This document shows positions 1 to 9,027 of a stretch of DNA of 64,000 nucleotides, piece by piece. This DNA is from Klebsiella terrigena (GTDB lineage Bacteria; Pseudomonadota; Gammaproteobacteria; Enterobacterales; Enterobacteriaceae), in NCBI RefSeq assembly GCF_006539725.1, contig NZ_BJNO01000011.1, positions 98,394 through 162,393 on the forward strand, written 5' to 3'. The notes under the pieces were generated by a model that worked only from the letters and a program-made list of their open reading frames with translations, ran no database searches and was not told where the DNA came from. Position 1 is the first letter of the stretch. Every line of letters starts with the position of its first letter. The translations under genes were made by a program, and so were the position numbers.

Positions 1-573
1 GTCGAGGGCGGTGGTGGGCTCGTCGGCAATCAGCAGCTTAGGCCTGAGGGCCAGCGCCATCGCAATCATGGCGCGCTGGCGCATGCCGCCGGAAAACTGA
101 TGCGGGTACTCGTCATAGCGCTGCGCGGCGTGGGGAATACGGACCTTCTCCAGCAGGGCAATGGCCTGGCGCTTCGCCTCGCGTTTGGATAATCCCTGGT
201 GATGAATAAAGACTTCAGCGATTTGATGCCCGATGGTAAAGGCAGGATTGAGGCTGGTCATCGGCTCCTGGAAAATCATCGCCACCTCGGCGCCGCGGAT
301 GCGGCGCATCTCCTCCTCCGGCAGCGCCAGCAGCGACCTGCCGCCGAGGCTCACGCTGCCCTCCGTGCGGCTATTGCGCGATGACAGCAGGCGCATAATC
401 GCCATCGCGGTGACACTTTTCCCCGAACCCGATTCGCCGACAATGGCCAGCGTTTCGCCCGGATTAAGGGTAAAGCTGATATTACGCACCACTTTCTGCC
501 AGCTGTCGCCGCGGCGAAACGAGACCGACAGATTGTCTACACTCAGCACCGGAGAAGGCGTCGGGGTATTCAT
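1..573 (-). CDS. Peptide-type ABC transporter ATP-binding protein, partial (GsiA-like)
   Basis: The first 191 codons of an ATPase whose remainder lies beyond the left edge. Read from the ATG at 573 it shows a Walker A motif (GESGSGKS, about residues 37-44), the Q-loop context [12 protein letters not shown], the ABC signature FSGGMRQR and Walker B ([12 protein letters not shown]). These match the first nucleotide-binding domain of the dipeptide/oligopeptide importer family, and most closely my recollection of E. coli GsiA, which has two fused domains. Whether this protein is fused cannot be seen here. It follows the M81 peptidase gene by 3 nt in one transcript and presumably energises the permeases at 4963-6745. 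The family call is firm; the substrate is not known. Confidence 0.9.
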   Translation of the reverse strand, partial: MNTPTPSPVLSVDNLSVSFRRGDSWQKVVRNISFTLNPGETLAIVGESGSGKSVTAMAIMRLLSSRNSRTEGSVSLGGRSLLALPEEEMRRIRGAEVAMIFQEPMTSLNPAFTIGHQIAEVFIHHQGLSKREAKRQAIALLEKVRIPHAAQRYDEYPHQFSGGMRQRAMIAMALALRPKLLIADEPTTALD

Positions 574-576
574 CAA

Positions 577-2028
577 TCAGCACTCCCCGGCAAAAGGGGC
601 TCTGGCGGAAACGAACGCCCGCGGCGTGAACTCAAGCGTGCCGGTGAACGGCCAGGTCGGGGTGAGCATCCGCCGGCGCGGCACGCGCTCAATATCCTGA
701 TCGACCACCCCTTCGGAAAGGGCCATCAGGTTGGGGTTGGCCAGCGGCGCCAGCTCCGGCGACAGGTAGCCCGATTTGACCACCAGAATCTGCACCCGGC
801 GCGGATCTAAGCCGAGCGCGCTAAAATCAGCGAGATCGTGATAGGGGCGACGACGGTCGGCGACCACCACGGTGATGCCGGCGACCTGTAACACGGCCTG
901 GTTAGCGCTACCGTGCGCGCCCGCGGGCAGAAGATGCTTAACGGTAAAGCGTGCGCTGACGCTTTCGCCAGCCGGGTCGAGCTGCGCGCCAACGGTCAGC
1001 TCAAGCTGTGCGCCAACGCCAGCGCGAAAGGCAGCCTGGGTCGCCGGGGCATCGGCAATGCCGGCGACCAGGGTATTGCTGGCATGCTGGCGCAGAAGCT
1101 CGGCCAGCACGTCGCCGCGATCGCCCACGCCGCCGCCGGTGGGGTTATCGCCGGAGTCCGCCAGAATAACCGGCGCCGTCGGGCTGGCGATGGCCTCCTT
1201 CACGCACTCCGCCACGCTGCCGGTGCGGCAGCCGAAGGCAAACGCCTCGCGCGCGTCCCAGTAGGACTGCGCCAGCTTCTCCGCCTGCTGTTTCAGCACC
1301 TTCAGGTCGGTGCCGGTAAAAATGGCGGCGGCGGTGGCGCGCGGTTCATCGGCCCAGACGTAGCCCACCATCAGCGAGCTATCGAGCACGCCGGGAAGGC
1401 GATCGCTTGCCGGCAGGGTGGCGTAGAGGCTTTTCGCCGGCTCATCTTCGGTGCTGGTGCGCTCGCCGGGGAGCATCACCGGCACCGGCGCCCAGACCAC
1501 CCCGGGCCGTACGCCGGTGGTGATGCTGTTGACCAGCATGGTGACGGAGCGGCGCATGGTCTCTTCAACGTCAATATGCGGCGCGGTACGGTAGGTTGAG
1601 TACATATCAATGGCGTCAATAATGCGCTGGGTCACGTTGCCGTGCAGATCGTAGCTAACGGCTATCGGGCAGGCGTCGCCGACGCAGGCTCGGGCGGCGG
1701 CGATCCAGTCGCCTTCGGCATCTTCCAGCCCTTCAACGTACATCGCGCCGTGCATCGCCAGATAGAGGCCGTCAACGGGCAGCGCCGCCTGCAGGCGGGT
1801 CAGAAACTCGGCCTTAAAGCTCTCATAGGCGGCACGCGCGACCGGGCCGCCGGGGATGGCGCGGGCGTGCAGGGTGGGCAGAAAGGTCGCCGGATAGTCC
1901 TTGAGAAACTGAAAGTAGGGCGCCGCCAGCAGCGCGTCACCTTCGACCGTGCGAAATTCGTCCTCGTGAGTCAGTACGGGATTGAAGGTGCTGCATTCAA
2001 TGTGTATTCCGCCAACGGCAATGCGCAT
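577..2028 (-). CDS. M81 family metallopeptidase (MlrC/microcystinase C-like)
   Basis: A 483-residue protein starting at the ATG at 2028; a longer frame to 2088 would run into the upstream gene. Family landmarks are IHIECSTFNP at the N-terminus, HGAM near residue 93, DLHGN near 127 and APHID near 149 (the likely zinc-binding residues) and DSGDNPTGGG near 291. MlrC proteins are zinc enzymes, the type member cleaving the linear peptide left after microcystin opening; most bacterial members sit beside peptide ABC importers and have no proven substrate. It lies between the ROK repressor (10 nt upstream) and the ATPase (3 nt downstream), so all three are probably one operon and the enzyme probably processes the imported compound. 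No signal peptide is seen, so it should be cytoplasmic. Confidence 0.88.
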   Translation of the reverse strand: MRIAVGGIHIECSTFNPVLTHEDEFRTVEGDALLAAPYFQFLKDYPATFLPTLHARAIPGGPVARAAYESFKAEFLTRLQAALPVDGLYLAMHGAMYVEGLEDAEGDWIAAARACVGDACPIAVSYDLHGNVTQRIIDAIDMYSTYRTAPHIDVEETMRRSVTMLVNSITTGVRPGVVWAPVPVMLPGERTSTEDEPAKSLYATLPASDRLPGVLDSSLMVGYVWADEPRATAAAIFTGTDLKVLKQQAEKLAQSYWDAREAFAFGCRTGSVAECVKEAIASPTAPVILADSGDNPTGGGVGDRGDVLAELLRQHASNTLVAGIADAPATQAAFRAGVGAQLELTVGAQLDPAGESVSARFTVKHLLPAGAHGSANQAVLQVAGITVVVADRRRPYHDLADFSALGLDPRRVQILVVKSGYLSPELAPLANPNLMALSEGVVDQDIERVPRRRMLTPTWPFTGTLEFTPRAFVSARAPFAGEC

Positions 2029-2038
2029 AGGGACCTCG

Positions 2039-3175
2039 TTAATATTCAGGAAATAAAACGTGAGTAAGGGCCACGCTTGCGGCAGCAAGCGCCCAGCTGT
2101 CCTGCTCGAGCGGCCGGTAGATGAGTGGCGTTTTCCCCGCCATGCCGGGGAGCAGATAGGTTTCGATGGCCTGCTGCATCACGGTATTGAGCAGCCCCTG
2201 AAAGCTATCGGGCTGATGCGCCAGCATGATCGCCGCCGGATCGTGGGTCTGAATTTGGTGGGAGATAGCCATCCCGAGCGCGTCGCCGGCCTGGTGCAGA
2301 ATATGGATCGCCCCGGAGTGTCCTTTGCGGGCCAGCGCCTCCAGCTCGGCGAGGCTGGTGGCCTCGATGCCCTCCATGCGCGCCTGTTCAAAGATGGCGG
2401 TCAGGGAGGCCACGGTGTCGAGGCAGCCGCGCTTCCCGCAGCGGCAGGGCTTACCCGCCGGCACGATTGTGCAGTGGGCGATTTCCCCGGCGCCGCCGTG
2501 GGCGCCGCGCCAGATGCGCCCGTAAATCACCGCCGCGCTGCCGATGCCGCTGCCGTGGGAGATAGCGACCGCGCTTTGGTACTTGCGCAGATGGCCAAAG
2601 GTCTTTTCGTAGGTCGCCAGGGCGCGGGTATCGTTTTCGATAACCACCGGGATCCCGCCGGTGGCGCGGCTCAGCAGCTCTGCCAGCGGAACCTGATGCC
2701 AGCCCATCAGCGCGGACTGTACGCAAACCGACTGCGCGGCGTCAACGAAGGCGGAGAGCGCAAAGCCGATGCCGGCCAGGCGCTGGCGGTTAACGGCCGC
2801 GCTGCTGAGCAGGTCGGCAATTTCCGCCGCCAGCTGCTGGATAAGCGCCGGGATCTCGACCTCGGGAGTGAGATGGCGCTCGACCATCTTTTCGCCGATG
2901 CCGTTCATCAGCACCACCACCAGCTGATGGTCGATCAGGGAGATGCCGATCGCACAGGCGGCATCAGGGGAAAGTGACAGGGTAACCGAAGGCCGCCCCT
3001 GGCCGCTGGAGGCGGCCATCGCGCTCTCCTGCAGGACGCCTGCGGCCAGCAGCTCTTTGACCAGCGCGCCGATGGCCGGCTTGCTCATGCCGGTCAGGCG
3101 GGCGAGGTCGGCCCGGCTGGCCCCCTCTTCGCTGCAGACCAGATGAACCAGTTGTTGTTGGAGTTTGTTCAGCAT
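2039..3175 (-). CDS. ROK family transcriptional repressor (NagC/Mlc-like)
   Basis: A 378-residue regulator from the ATG at 3175. An N-terminal winged helix-turn-helix lies at about residues 18-45 (SRADLARLTGMSKPAIGALV), followed by a ROK domain with HGGAGEIAHC near 226-235 and the zinc motif CRCGKRGCLD near 244-253. I chose the ATG because AAGGG lies 10 nt before it; a GTG at 3244 would add 23 residues but has no Shine-Dalgarno sequence. ROK repressors answer to sugars or sugar phosphates. It is transcribed away from the solute-binding protein gene and shares its intergenic region, and it heads the unit with the M81 peptidase and the ATPase, so it probably controls both arms of the island. 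Confidence 0.9.
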   Translation of the reverse strand: MLNKLQQQLVHLVCSEEGASRADLARLTGMSKPAIGALVKELLAAGVLQESAMAASSGQGRPSVTLSLSPDAACAIGISLIDHQLVVVLMNGIGEKMVERHLTPEVEIPALIQQLAAEIADLLSSAAVNRQRLAGIGFALSAFVDAAQSVCVQSALMGWHQVPLAELLSRATGGIPVVIENDTRALATYEKTFGHLRKYQSAVAISHGSGIGSAAVIYGRIWRGAHGGAGEIAHCTIVPAGKPCRCGKRGCLDTVASLTAIFEQARMEGIEATSLAELEALARKGHSGAIHILHQAGDALGMAISHQIQTHDPAAIMLAHQPDSFQGLLNTVMQQAIETYLLPGMAGKTPLIYRPLEQDSWALAAASVALTHVLFPEY

Positions 3176-3405
3176 AGTGCCCCGACCCTTCGCTTTTTTC
3201 TGAACATAATTGCGCCCTGCTGATTTAGCAATCAGTTTCTTCACAAAAATAACTAACTGATCGCATATAAGTTAAATTTATTACCTAATTAAGCGCTAAT
3301 GGTGGCTAATATCACATTTAAAGAATTTTGTTATGTGTAAAAACAAAACTTAATAGCAACATAATGACCACAACTGGCGAAATAACATACGGGCAGGGGT
3401 ACGCG
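3176..3405. promoter_or_regulatory. Divergent control region of the ABC/M81/ROK island
   Basis: A 230-bp AT-rich gap between the divergent repressor and solute-binding protein genes; it must hold both promoters. The stretch 3255-3360 has several A/T-rich blocks and a partial CRP-like right half (TATCACA near 3309). No clear ROK operator palindrome could be fixed by eye, so the location is supported but individual sites are not. Confidence 0.5.
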
Positions 3406-4938
3406 ATGAAGGTATTGATGAGCAAATATCGACTTGCCGTTCTGGCAGGCGTTCTGGCGGTAGGCAATATCACGGCGCTGCAGGCGGCGACGCTGAATGT
3501 GATGCAAAATGAAGCGCCGCGCAGCATGGATCCCGGCGACCAGACGGCGACCTTCACCGACACGGTCCTCAAGCCGATGTATGAAGGGCTGGTCGATCTC
3601 TCCCCCGATTACAAAATCGCCCCCGCGCTGGCCACGGCCTGGCAGGTGAGCGAGGACGGCAAGGTCTGGACCTTCACGCTGCGCAAGAACGTCACCTTCC
3701 ATGACGGTACGCCGTTTAACGCCGACGCGGTGGTGGCGAACATCCAGCGCCATATCGATCCCAAAGGCAGCCTGGCCGCCAGCTCGAGGATGCGCAACGT
3801 GATTGCGTCGGTGAAGAAAATTGACGACGGCAGCGTCGAAATTACGCTGAAAAAAGTCTACCCCTCGTTCCTCAATTTACTTACCGGCGGTGCGGCGAAA
3901 ATGGTCAGTCCGGCGGCGGACAAAGCCGGCACCATTGGCCGCAAAGCGGACGGCACCGGCCCCTATATGCTGCAGGAATATAAAACCGGGGAGTATGTTT
4001 TAGAGAAAAAGAACCCGCATTACTGGGGAGAAAACGGCGGCCCGGAGCAAATCAAATGGACCTGGAGCTCGGAGCCTTCGGTGATGAATATGGCGCTGCT
4101 CTCCGGCCAGGTTGACGTGATTAACCCGGTGCCGCCGCAGTTCGGTATGCAGCTGAAAAGCAATCCGCAGGTGAAGCTGGAGCAGGGCGAGGGCGCGTCG
4201 GTATTCTGGGTGGCGCTCAACGTTGAGCAGAAACCGCTCAACGACGTCCGCGTGCGCCAGGCGCTGAATCTGGCGACGGATAAAGACGCGCTGCTGAAGG
4301 CGGTGATGTTTGGCTACGCCTCCGCCGCTAACTCGCCGCTGGCGCCGGTGAATGAAGGCTACGATAAGTCGCTCAACGAATACGCTTACAGCATCGACAA
4401 AGCCAAAGCGCTGCTCAAGGATGCCGGCTATCCGCAGGGATTTGACATCAATATCGCCGTACAGGGGCCAGACGCCCGGACCGCGCAAATCCTGCAGGCG
4501 ATGTGGGGCAAGGTGGGGGTTAAGCTGAATATTCAGCAGATGGAAAGCGGCGTCTGGAGCAAGGCTGCCTTTGCACCGGCGGCTGAAAAGCTGGCGAACC
4601 GCACCGATTCCGTGCTTGCCTCCTGGTCCTCCGGCCTCAACGGATCCGATTTACAGCTGCGTCCGCTGTACTACTCCCAGAGCGCCGCGCCGGTTGGCGC
4701 CAACCTCGGCTTCTATAAAAACCCAACTCTCGACGACCTGCTGGACAAAGCGGCGACCACCATGGATGACAAGGCGCGCATCGCCGATTACGTGCAGGCG
4801 CAGAAGGTCATCATGCAGGATGCGCCGCACGTGATGCTCTACTTCCAGGACGATCTCTACGCCACCCGCGCGGATATCAAAGGCGTGCGGATGGAGCCGG
4901 GCGGCGAAATTATCGTTATCAACGCCCAGAAGCCGTAA
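3406..4938 (+). CDS. ABC transporter substrate-binding protein, family 5 (peptide/nickel type)
   Basis: A 510-residue periplasmic binding protein. The start at 3406 follows CAGGGG with good spacing and gives a Sec signal peptide of about 27 residues ending ALQA, then ATLNVMQNEAPRSMDPGD. The body has the features of the SBP_bac_5 (DppA/OppA/GsiB) family: DGKVWTFTLRKNVTFHDGTPFNADAV, a VEITL/YPSFL segment, and ALNVEQKPLNDVRVRQALN. Family ligands include peptides, glutathione, opines, nickel and some oligosaccharides, so the ligand cannot be read from family alone. It opens the rightward operon with two permeases and a ROK kinase and starts divergently from the ROK repressor. That sugar-linked context suggests a ligand carrying a sugar or amino sugar; this is inference. 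Confidence 0.92.
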   Translation: MKVLMSKYRLAVLAGVLAVGNITALQAATLNVMQNEAPRSMDPGDQTATFTDTVLKPMYEGLVDLSPDYKIAPALATAWQVSEDGKVWTFTLRKNVTFHDGTPFNADAVVANIQRHIDPKGSLAASSRMRNVIASVKKIDDGSVEITLKKVYPSFLNLLTGGAAKMVSPAADKAGTIGRKADGTGPYMLQEYKTGEYVLEKKNPHYWGENGGPEQIKWTWSSEPSVMNMALLSGQVDVINPVPPQFGMQLKSNPQVKLEQGEGASVFWVALNVEQKPLNDVRVRQALNLATDKDALLKAVMFGYASAANSPLAPVNEGYDKSLNEYAYSIDKAKALLKDAGYPQGFDINIAVQGPDARTAQILQAMWGKVGVKLNIQQMESGVWSKAAFAPAAEKLANRTDSVLASWSSGLNGSDLQLRPLYYSQSAAPVGANLGFYKNPTLDDLLDKAATTMDDKARIADYVQAQKVIMQDAPHVMLYFQDDLYATRADIKGVRMEPGGEIIVINAQKP

Positions 4939-4962
4939 AGCAGGGGCCTGACTGGAGTCGTT

Positions 4963-5883
4963 ATGAAAGCCTACGTCATCAAAAAACTGCTTTCCTTGCC
5001 GCTTATCCTGCTCGGCGCATCGCTGATCGTCTTTTTGGCGATCAGGATGCTCCCCGGCGATCCTGCGCGGCTGATGGCCGGCCCGCAGGCGACCCAGGAC
5101 GACGTGAGCCGCATGCACTCCCGCCTCGGGCTTGACGATCCGCTGGCGCTGCAGTACGGGCACTTTGTGGTTGGGATGCTCAAAGGCGACTTCGGCATTT
5201 CGCTAAAATCGGGGCAGCCGGTCTCCGCCGAGCTGGGCGAGCGGGCGCCCTATACCCTCGGCCTCGCGCTGCTGGCGTGGCTGATGGCGGTGGTGCTCGG
5301 CATTCCGATGGGGATGTGCGCGGCGATTTATCGCAATCATGCCGCCGATCACGCCCTGATGCTGATCGCTATTGCCGGCGCCTCAATCGCCAACTTCTGG
5401 CTGGCCCTGATCGCGATGGACACCTTCTCGGTGAAGCTGGGCTGGCTGCCGCTCCTGGGGGCCGAGGGCTGGAAAAGCTATATTCTGCCCTCGGTGTGCC
5501 TCGGTATTTTCCCGATGGCGGTGATGTCGCGCATGACCCGCTCGAGCATGGTGGACGTGCTCGGTGAAGACTATATTCGCACCGCCAGGGCCAAAGGGCT
5601 GGCGCCGTTCTACGTCTACTTTAAGCATGCCTTGCGCAATGCCCTCATCCCCATCGTGACCATTATTGCGCTCAACTTTGGCAGCCTGATCGGTGGAGCG
5701 GTGGTGACGGAGTCGGTATTTAACTGGCCGGGCATCGGGCGCTACCTGGTGGATTCCGTGCGCTATCGCGATTATCCGGTTATTCAGGGCGTGACGATGA
5801 TAACGGTCGCCAGCGTGGTGGTGATGAATCTGGTGGGCGAAATGATTATCGCCAGGATCAACCCGAAAATAAGGTTTGATTAA
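4963..5883 (+). CDS. ABC transporter permease, DppB/GsiC type
   Basis: A 306-residue inner-membrane permease with a GGAG ribosome site 5 nt before the ATG. It opens with the typical first transmembrane segment of the DppB class (LLSLPLILLGASLIVFLAI) and the following periplasmic motif LPGDPARLMAG. The cytoplasmic EAA loop that contacts the ATPase is seen as YIRTARAKGLAPFYV near residues 205-220, followed by ALRNALIPIVT. It starts 24 nt after the binding-protein gene and ends just before the second permease, as in dpp/opp/gsi operons. The two permeases would form the heterodimeric channel. Confidence 0.93.
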   Translation: MKAYVIKKLLSLPLILLGASLIVFLAIRMLPGDPARLMAGPQATQDDVSRMHSRLGLDDPLALQYGHFVVGMLKGDFGISLKSGQPVSAELGERAPYTLGLALLAWLMAVVLGIPMGMCAAIYRNHAADHALMLIAIAGASIANFWLALIAMDTFSVKLGWLPLLGAEGWKSYILPSVCLGIFPMAVMSRMTRSSMVDVLGEDYIRTARAKGLAPFYVYFKHALRNALIPIVTIIALNFGSLIGGAVVTESVFNWPGIGRYLVDSVRYRDYPVIQGVTMITVASVVVMNLVGEMIIARINPKIRFD

Positions 5884-5884
5884 T

Positions 5885-6745
5885 ATGTCTGAAATCTCAC
5901 TCGCCAAATCGCGCAATGGCCTGATGAACGGCCTGCGCTGGGGAATAGACCATCCGTCGATCGCCATTGGCGGTTTTATCGTGGCCTTAATTGTTCTCGG
6001 CGCGCTCTTTGCGCCGTGGCTGAGCCACTACGATCCCTATGACCAGGATCTCCTCAATATTCTCTCTGCGCCTTCGGCGGAACACTGGCTGGGCACCGAC
6101 GACTACGGGCGCGATATTTTTTCCCGCATCATATACGGCGCGCGGATCTCCCTTATCGAGGTGGTGGTCAGCGTGGCGCTGTCGCTGGCGATGGGGCTGC
6201 CGCTGGGGATTATGGCGGCGCTGTGCGGCAAAAGCGTCGACCACATCATTATGTGGATTATGGATGTAATTTTCGCCTTTCCCGGGATCGTCCTGGCTAT
6301 TTTGCTGGTGAGCGTACTGGGGGCGGGGCTGATAAACATGCTGCTGGCGATCGCCATTTTCTCGGTGCCGGTATACGCCCGCCTGAGCCGCAACCTGACG
6401 CTGGGTATTAAAAATATGGAGTATATGGAAGCGGCGCGCGCGCTGGGGATCGGCTACCGGCGGCAGATTATTCACTATATTCTGCGCAACACGCTGGGGC
6501 CGATTACCGTGCAGGCCACCCTGACCGGCGGTTCGGTGATTCTGGCTGCCGCCTCGCTGTCGTTTTTGGGCATGGGGGTGCAGCCGCCGATGCCGGAGTG
6601 GGGCACGATGATGAGCGATGGGCGCAACTTCCTTGGGATCAGCCTTGGGATCTCGCTGTGGCCGGGGCTGGCTATCGTCCTTTCGGTTCTCGGGTTTAAT
6701 ATTCTCGGCGACGGCCTGCGCGACCTGCTGGACACTCGCCTGTGA
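5885..6745 (+). CDS. ABC transporter permease, DppC/GsiD type
   Basis: A 286-residue permease. The ATG at 5885 is preferred to an upstream TTG at 5876; AAGG lies about 10 nt before it. It has the DppC-class N-terminal pattern (one membrane segment, then HWLGTDDYGRDIFSRIIYGARISL, the family hallmark) and an EAA loop MEYMEAARALGIGYRRQI near residue 180, followed by LRNTLGPI. Its stop overlaps the GTG start of the ROK kinase by 4 nt, so the kinase belongs to the same operon and is probably translationally coupled. Confidence 0.93.
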   Translation: MSEISLAKSRNGLMNGLRWGIDHPSIAIGGFIVALIVLGALFAPWLSHYDPYDQDLLNILSAPSAEHWLGTDDYGRDIFSRIIYGARISLIEVVVSVALSLAMGLPLGIMAALCGKSVDHIIMWIMDVIFAFPGIVLAILLVSVLGAGLINMLLAIAIFSVPVYARLSRNLTLGIKNMEYMEAARALGIGYRRQIIHYILRNTLGPITVQATLTGGSVILAAASLSFLGMGVQPPMPEWGTMMSDGRNFLGISLGISLWPGLAIVLSVLGFNILGDGLRDLLDTRL

Positions 6746-7698
6746 ACGCGCCGGTGCTCTGTCTCGATATTGGCGGTTCGTTTATCAAAAGCGCCATCTC
6801 CGAAACCGCGGGCGCTATCGACGATATCCGCCAGCGCCCCGTTCCCACCGGCAGCTGGGGCGATTTTTCGGCGGCCGTTGGCGATATCATTGCCGGCTAC
6901 GGCGACAGGCTAGCGGCAGAAAGCCCGCTGGCGCTCTCCTGCGCCGGGGTGGTGGATGTCGCTACCGATCGCATTCTCTCCAGCAACGTGCCGCCTTTTC
7001 AGGGCGTCAGCGTGACCCGGACCCTTAGCGCGGAGCTGCGGCGTCCGGCGGTGATGGCCAATGACGCCGACTGCTTTACCCTCGCGGAAGCGAGCGGCGG
7101 CGCGGCGCAGGGGTTCCCGGTGGTGCTGGGGATTATTCTCGGCAGCGGCATCGGCGGCGGCATCGCGATTCATGGCAATATTCTTTACGGTAATCAGGGG
7201 ATCAGCGCCGAGTGGGGCCACGCGCCAATCGTGCAGACCGCGCTAAAGGTCGGCGAGCACAGCCTGAGCCTGCCGCGCCTGCCCTGCGGCTGCGGGCAGA
7301 CTGGGTGCCTCGACACCTTAGGCGGGGCGAGGGGGATTGAGCGGTTGCATCATATTCTGAGCGGCCAGGCGCTGAGCAGTCGGGAGATTGTTGCCCAGGG
7401 TTTGGCGGGCCGCGAACCCCAGGCACTGACCCTCGCCGCGTGGCTGGAGGTGGTGAGCGAGCCGCTGGCCCATGCGGTCAATATTCTCGGGTCGCACCGA
7501 ATAGTGGCCGGCGGGGGCATGGCGAGCGAGGCGGCGCTGATTAGCCGCCTTGACGAGGCCCTGCGGCGTAAGATTTTGCTGAAAACAGCGCGGCCGCTGA
7601 TCGTTGCGGGCCGCCACGCGAGCGACGGCGGCCTTATCGGCGCCAGCATTCTCGGACAGCGGCTTTTATCAGCGAATTCAGCACCCTGCTTGTTTTAG
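6742..7698 (+). CDS. ROK family sugar kinase (NagK/NanK-like)
   Basis: A 318-residue cytoplasmic kinase starting at GTG 6742, overlapping the permease stop. It shows the nucleotide-binding CLDIGGSFIKSA near residues 7-18, the catalytic ND (about residues 107-108) in ANDADCFTLAEA, the glycine-rich ILGSGIGGG, EWGH near 157-160 and the zinc motif CGCGQTGCLD near 182-191. No helix-turn-helix is present, so it is an enzyme rather than a repressor. Family members phosphorylate glucose, N-acetylglucosamine, N-acetylmannosamine or allose. Coupling of a sugar kinase to a peptide-class importer suggests the imported molecule yields a sugar or amino sugar after the M81 enzyme acts. The substrate is unknown. 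Confidence 0.9.
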   Translation: MNAPVLCLDIGGSFIKSAISETAGAIDDIRQRPVPTGSWGDFSAAVGDIIAGYGDRLAAESPLALSCAGVVDVATDRILSSNVPPFQGVSVTRTLSAELRRPAVMANDADCFTLAEASGGAAQGFPVVLGIILGSGIGGGIAIHGNILYGNQGISAEWGHAPIVQTALKVGEHSLSLPRLPCGCGQTGCLDTLGGARGIERLHHILSGQALSSREIVAQGLAGREPQALTLAAWLEVVSEPLAHAVNILGSHRIVAGGGMASEAALISRLDEALRRKILLKTARPLIVAGRHASDGGLIGASILGQRLLSANSAPCLF

Positions 7699-7761
7699 CC
7701 CTTGCTTAACGGAGGCGTCAGGCTAGACTACGAAAATTAAGCCTGAGTTGACGGAGGTCTG

Positions 7762-8745
7762 GTGGAGGCGATTAAAGGTGCGGAACTGAATGTACCGGAT
7801 GCCGTTTTTGCATGGCAGTTTGACGGACAGGGCGGCGTAAAACCGCTGACGGATAGCGACACTATCGATAAAGAGCATCCCTGCTGGCTGCATCTCAACT
7901 ACACCCACGCCGATAGCGCACAGTGGCTGGCGGAAACGCCGCTGCTGCCGAACAGCGTGCGGGATGCGCTGGCGGGCGAAAGCACCCGGCCGCGGGTGAC
8001 GCGGGTCGGCGACGGCACGCTGATTACGCTGCGCTGCATTAACGGCAGCACCGACGAACGGCCGGATCAGCTGGTGGCGATGCGCTTATATATGGACGAG
8101 CGTTTAATCGTTTCTACTCGCCAGCGGCGGGTGCTGGCGCTGGACGACGTGCTCGGCGACCTGCGCGAAGGTACCGGCCCGGTGGACTGCGGCAGCTGGC
8201 TGGTGGATATCTGCGACGCGCTGACCGATCATGCCAGCGAATTTATCGAACAGCTGCACGACCGGATAATCGACCTTGAGGATAATCTGCTGGATCAGCA
8301 GGTCCCTCCGCGCGGCTTCCTGGCCCTGCTGCGCAAGCAGCTGATAGTGATGCGCCGCTATATGGCCCCGCAGCGCGATGCCTACTCCCGGCTGGCCAGC
8401 GAACGTCTGCCGTGGATGAATGACGACCAGCGTCGGCGCATGCAGGATATCTCCGATCGCCTCGGCCGCGGCCTGGATGAGATCGATAGCTGCATTGCCC
8501 GCACGGCGATAATGAGCGATGAGATCGCGCAAATTATGCAGGAGGCGATGTCGCGCAGAACCTACACCATGTCGCTGATGGCAATGGTCTTTCTGCCCAG
8601 TACCTTTCTGACCGGCCTGTTTGGCGTCAACCTCGGCGGGATCCCCGGCAATGAGTGGCATCTGGGCTTCTCCATCTTTTGCGTGATGTTAGTTGTTCTG
8701 ATTGGCGGTGTTGCGTGGTGGTTACATCGCAGTAAATGGCTGTAA
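7762..8745 (+). CDS. zntB: Zinc transport protein ZntB
   Basis: A 327-residue protein of the same length as E. coli ZntB and near-identical in sequence to my recollection of it. It starts at GTG 7762 with GGAGG a few bases before. The large cytoplasmic domain occupies about residues 1-260; two C-terminal transmembrane helices follow, the first ending in the GVN motif of the CorA superfamily ([10 protein letters not shown]), the second at [16 protein letters not shown]. ZntB is a pentameric inner-membrane zinc transporter, first described as an exporter and later as a proton-driven importer. It stands alone, followed by the fnrS promoter. Confidence 0.96.
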   Translation: MEAIKGAELNVPDAVFAWQFDGQGGVKPLTDSDTIDKEHPCWLHLNYTHADSAQWLAETPLLPNSVRDALAGESTRPRVTRVGDGTLITLRCINGSTDERPDQLVAMRLYMDERLIVSTRQRRVLALDDVLGDLREGTGPVDCGSWLVDICDALTDHASEFIEQLHDRIIDLEDNLLDQQVPPRGFLALLRKQLIVMRRYMAPQRDAYSRLASERLPWMNDDQRRRMQDISDRLGRGLDEIDSCIARTAIMSDEIAQIMQEAMSRRTYTMSLMAMVFLPSTFLTGLFGVNLGGIPGNEWHLGFSIFCVMLVVLIGGVAWWLHRSKWL

Positions 8746-8790
8746 ATAATCGCCTTTTATCAGCGTCCGATTGCGAAAAACCGGCAATGT

Positions 8791-8832
8791 TTGAGCGAAA
8801 TCAATAAACCATCTACCCATTCGGGGCAATAT
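8791..8832 (+). promoter_or_regulatory. FNR-dependent promoter of fnrS
   Basis: An FNR box, TTGAG-N4-ATCAA, spans 8791-8804; four of five bases in the left arm and all in the right fit TTGAT-N4-ATCAA. Its centre lies about 42 bp before the inferred start of FnrS at 8840, the classic class II activator position. A -10-like CAATAT lies at 8827-8832. The sRNA should therefore rise without oxygen, as in E. coli. Confidence 0.85.
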
Positions 8833-8839
8833 CTCTCTC

Positions 8840-8962
8840 GCAGGTGAATGCAACGTCAAGCGATGGGCGTTGCGCTCCATATTGTCTTACTTCCTTTTTT
8901 GAATTACTGCATAGCACAATTGATTCGTACGATGCCGACTTTATTGAGTCGGCTTTTTTTTT
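8840..8962 (+). ncRNA. fnrS: FnrS small regulatory RNA
   Basis: About 123 nt between zntB and dbpA, the place of fnrS in E. coli. The sequence agrees almost base for base with my recollection of E. coli FnrS: it begins GCAGGTGAATGCAACGTC, carries the TGGGCGTTGCGCTCC segment and ends in the terminator at 8934-8962. FnrS is an Hfq-bound RNA, induced by FNR in anaerobiosis, that represses mRNAs of aerobic metabolism and oxidative-stress enzymes (for example sodA, sodB, folE, maeA). The start is set by homology and by the FNR box, not by data. Confidence 0.93.
8934..8962 (+). terminator. Intrinsic terminator of fnrS
   Basis: A 7-bp stem, GCCGACT/AGTCGGC, with a 6-nt loop (8934-8953) runs into a tract of nine to ten T. 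This forms the 3' end of FnrS. Confidence 0.9.
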
Positions 8963-9027
8963 GCTCTCCTGCGGCCAGCTTCTACGCTTAATGGGTGGTA
9001 CACCCGCTCATAACCGGGAGAGTCAAA

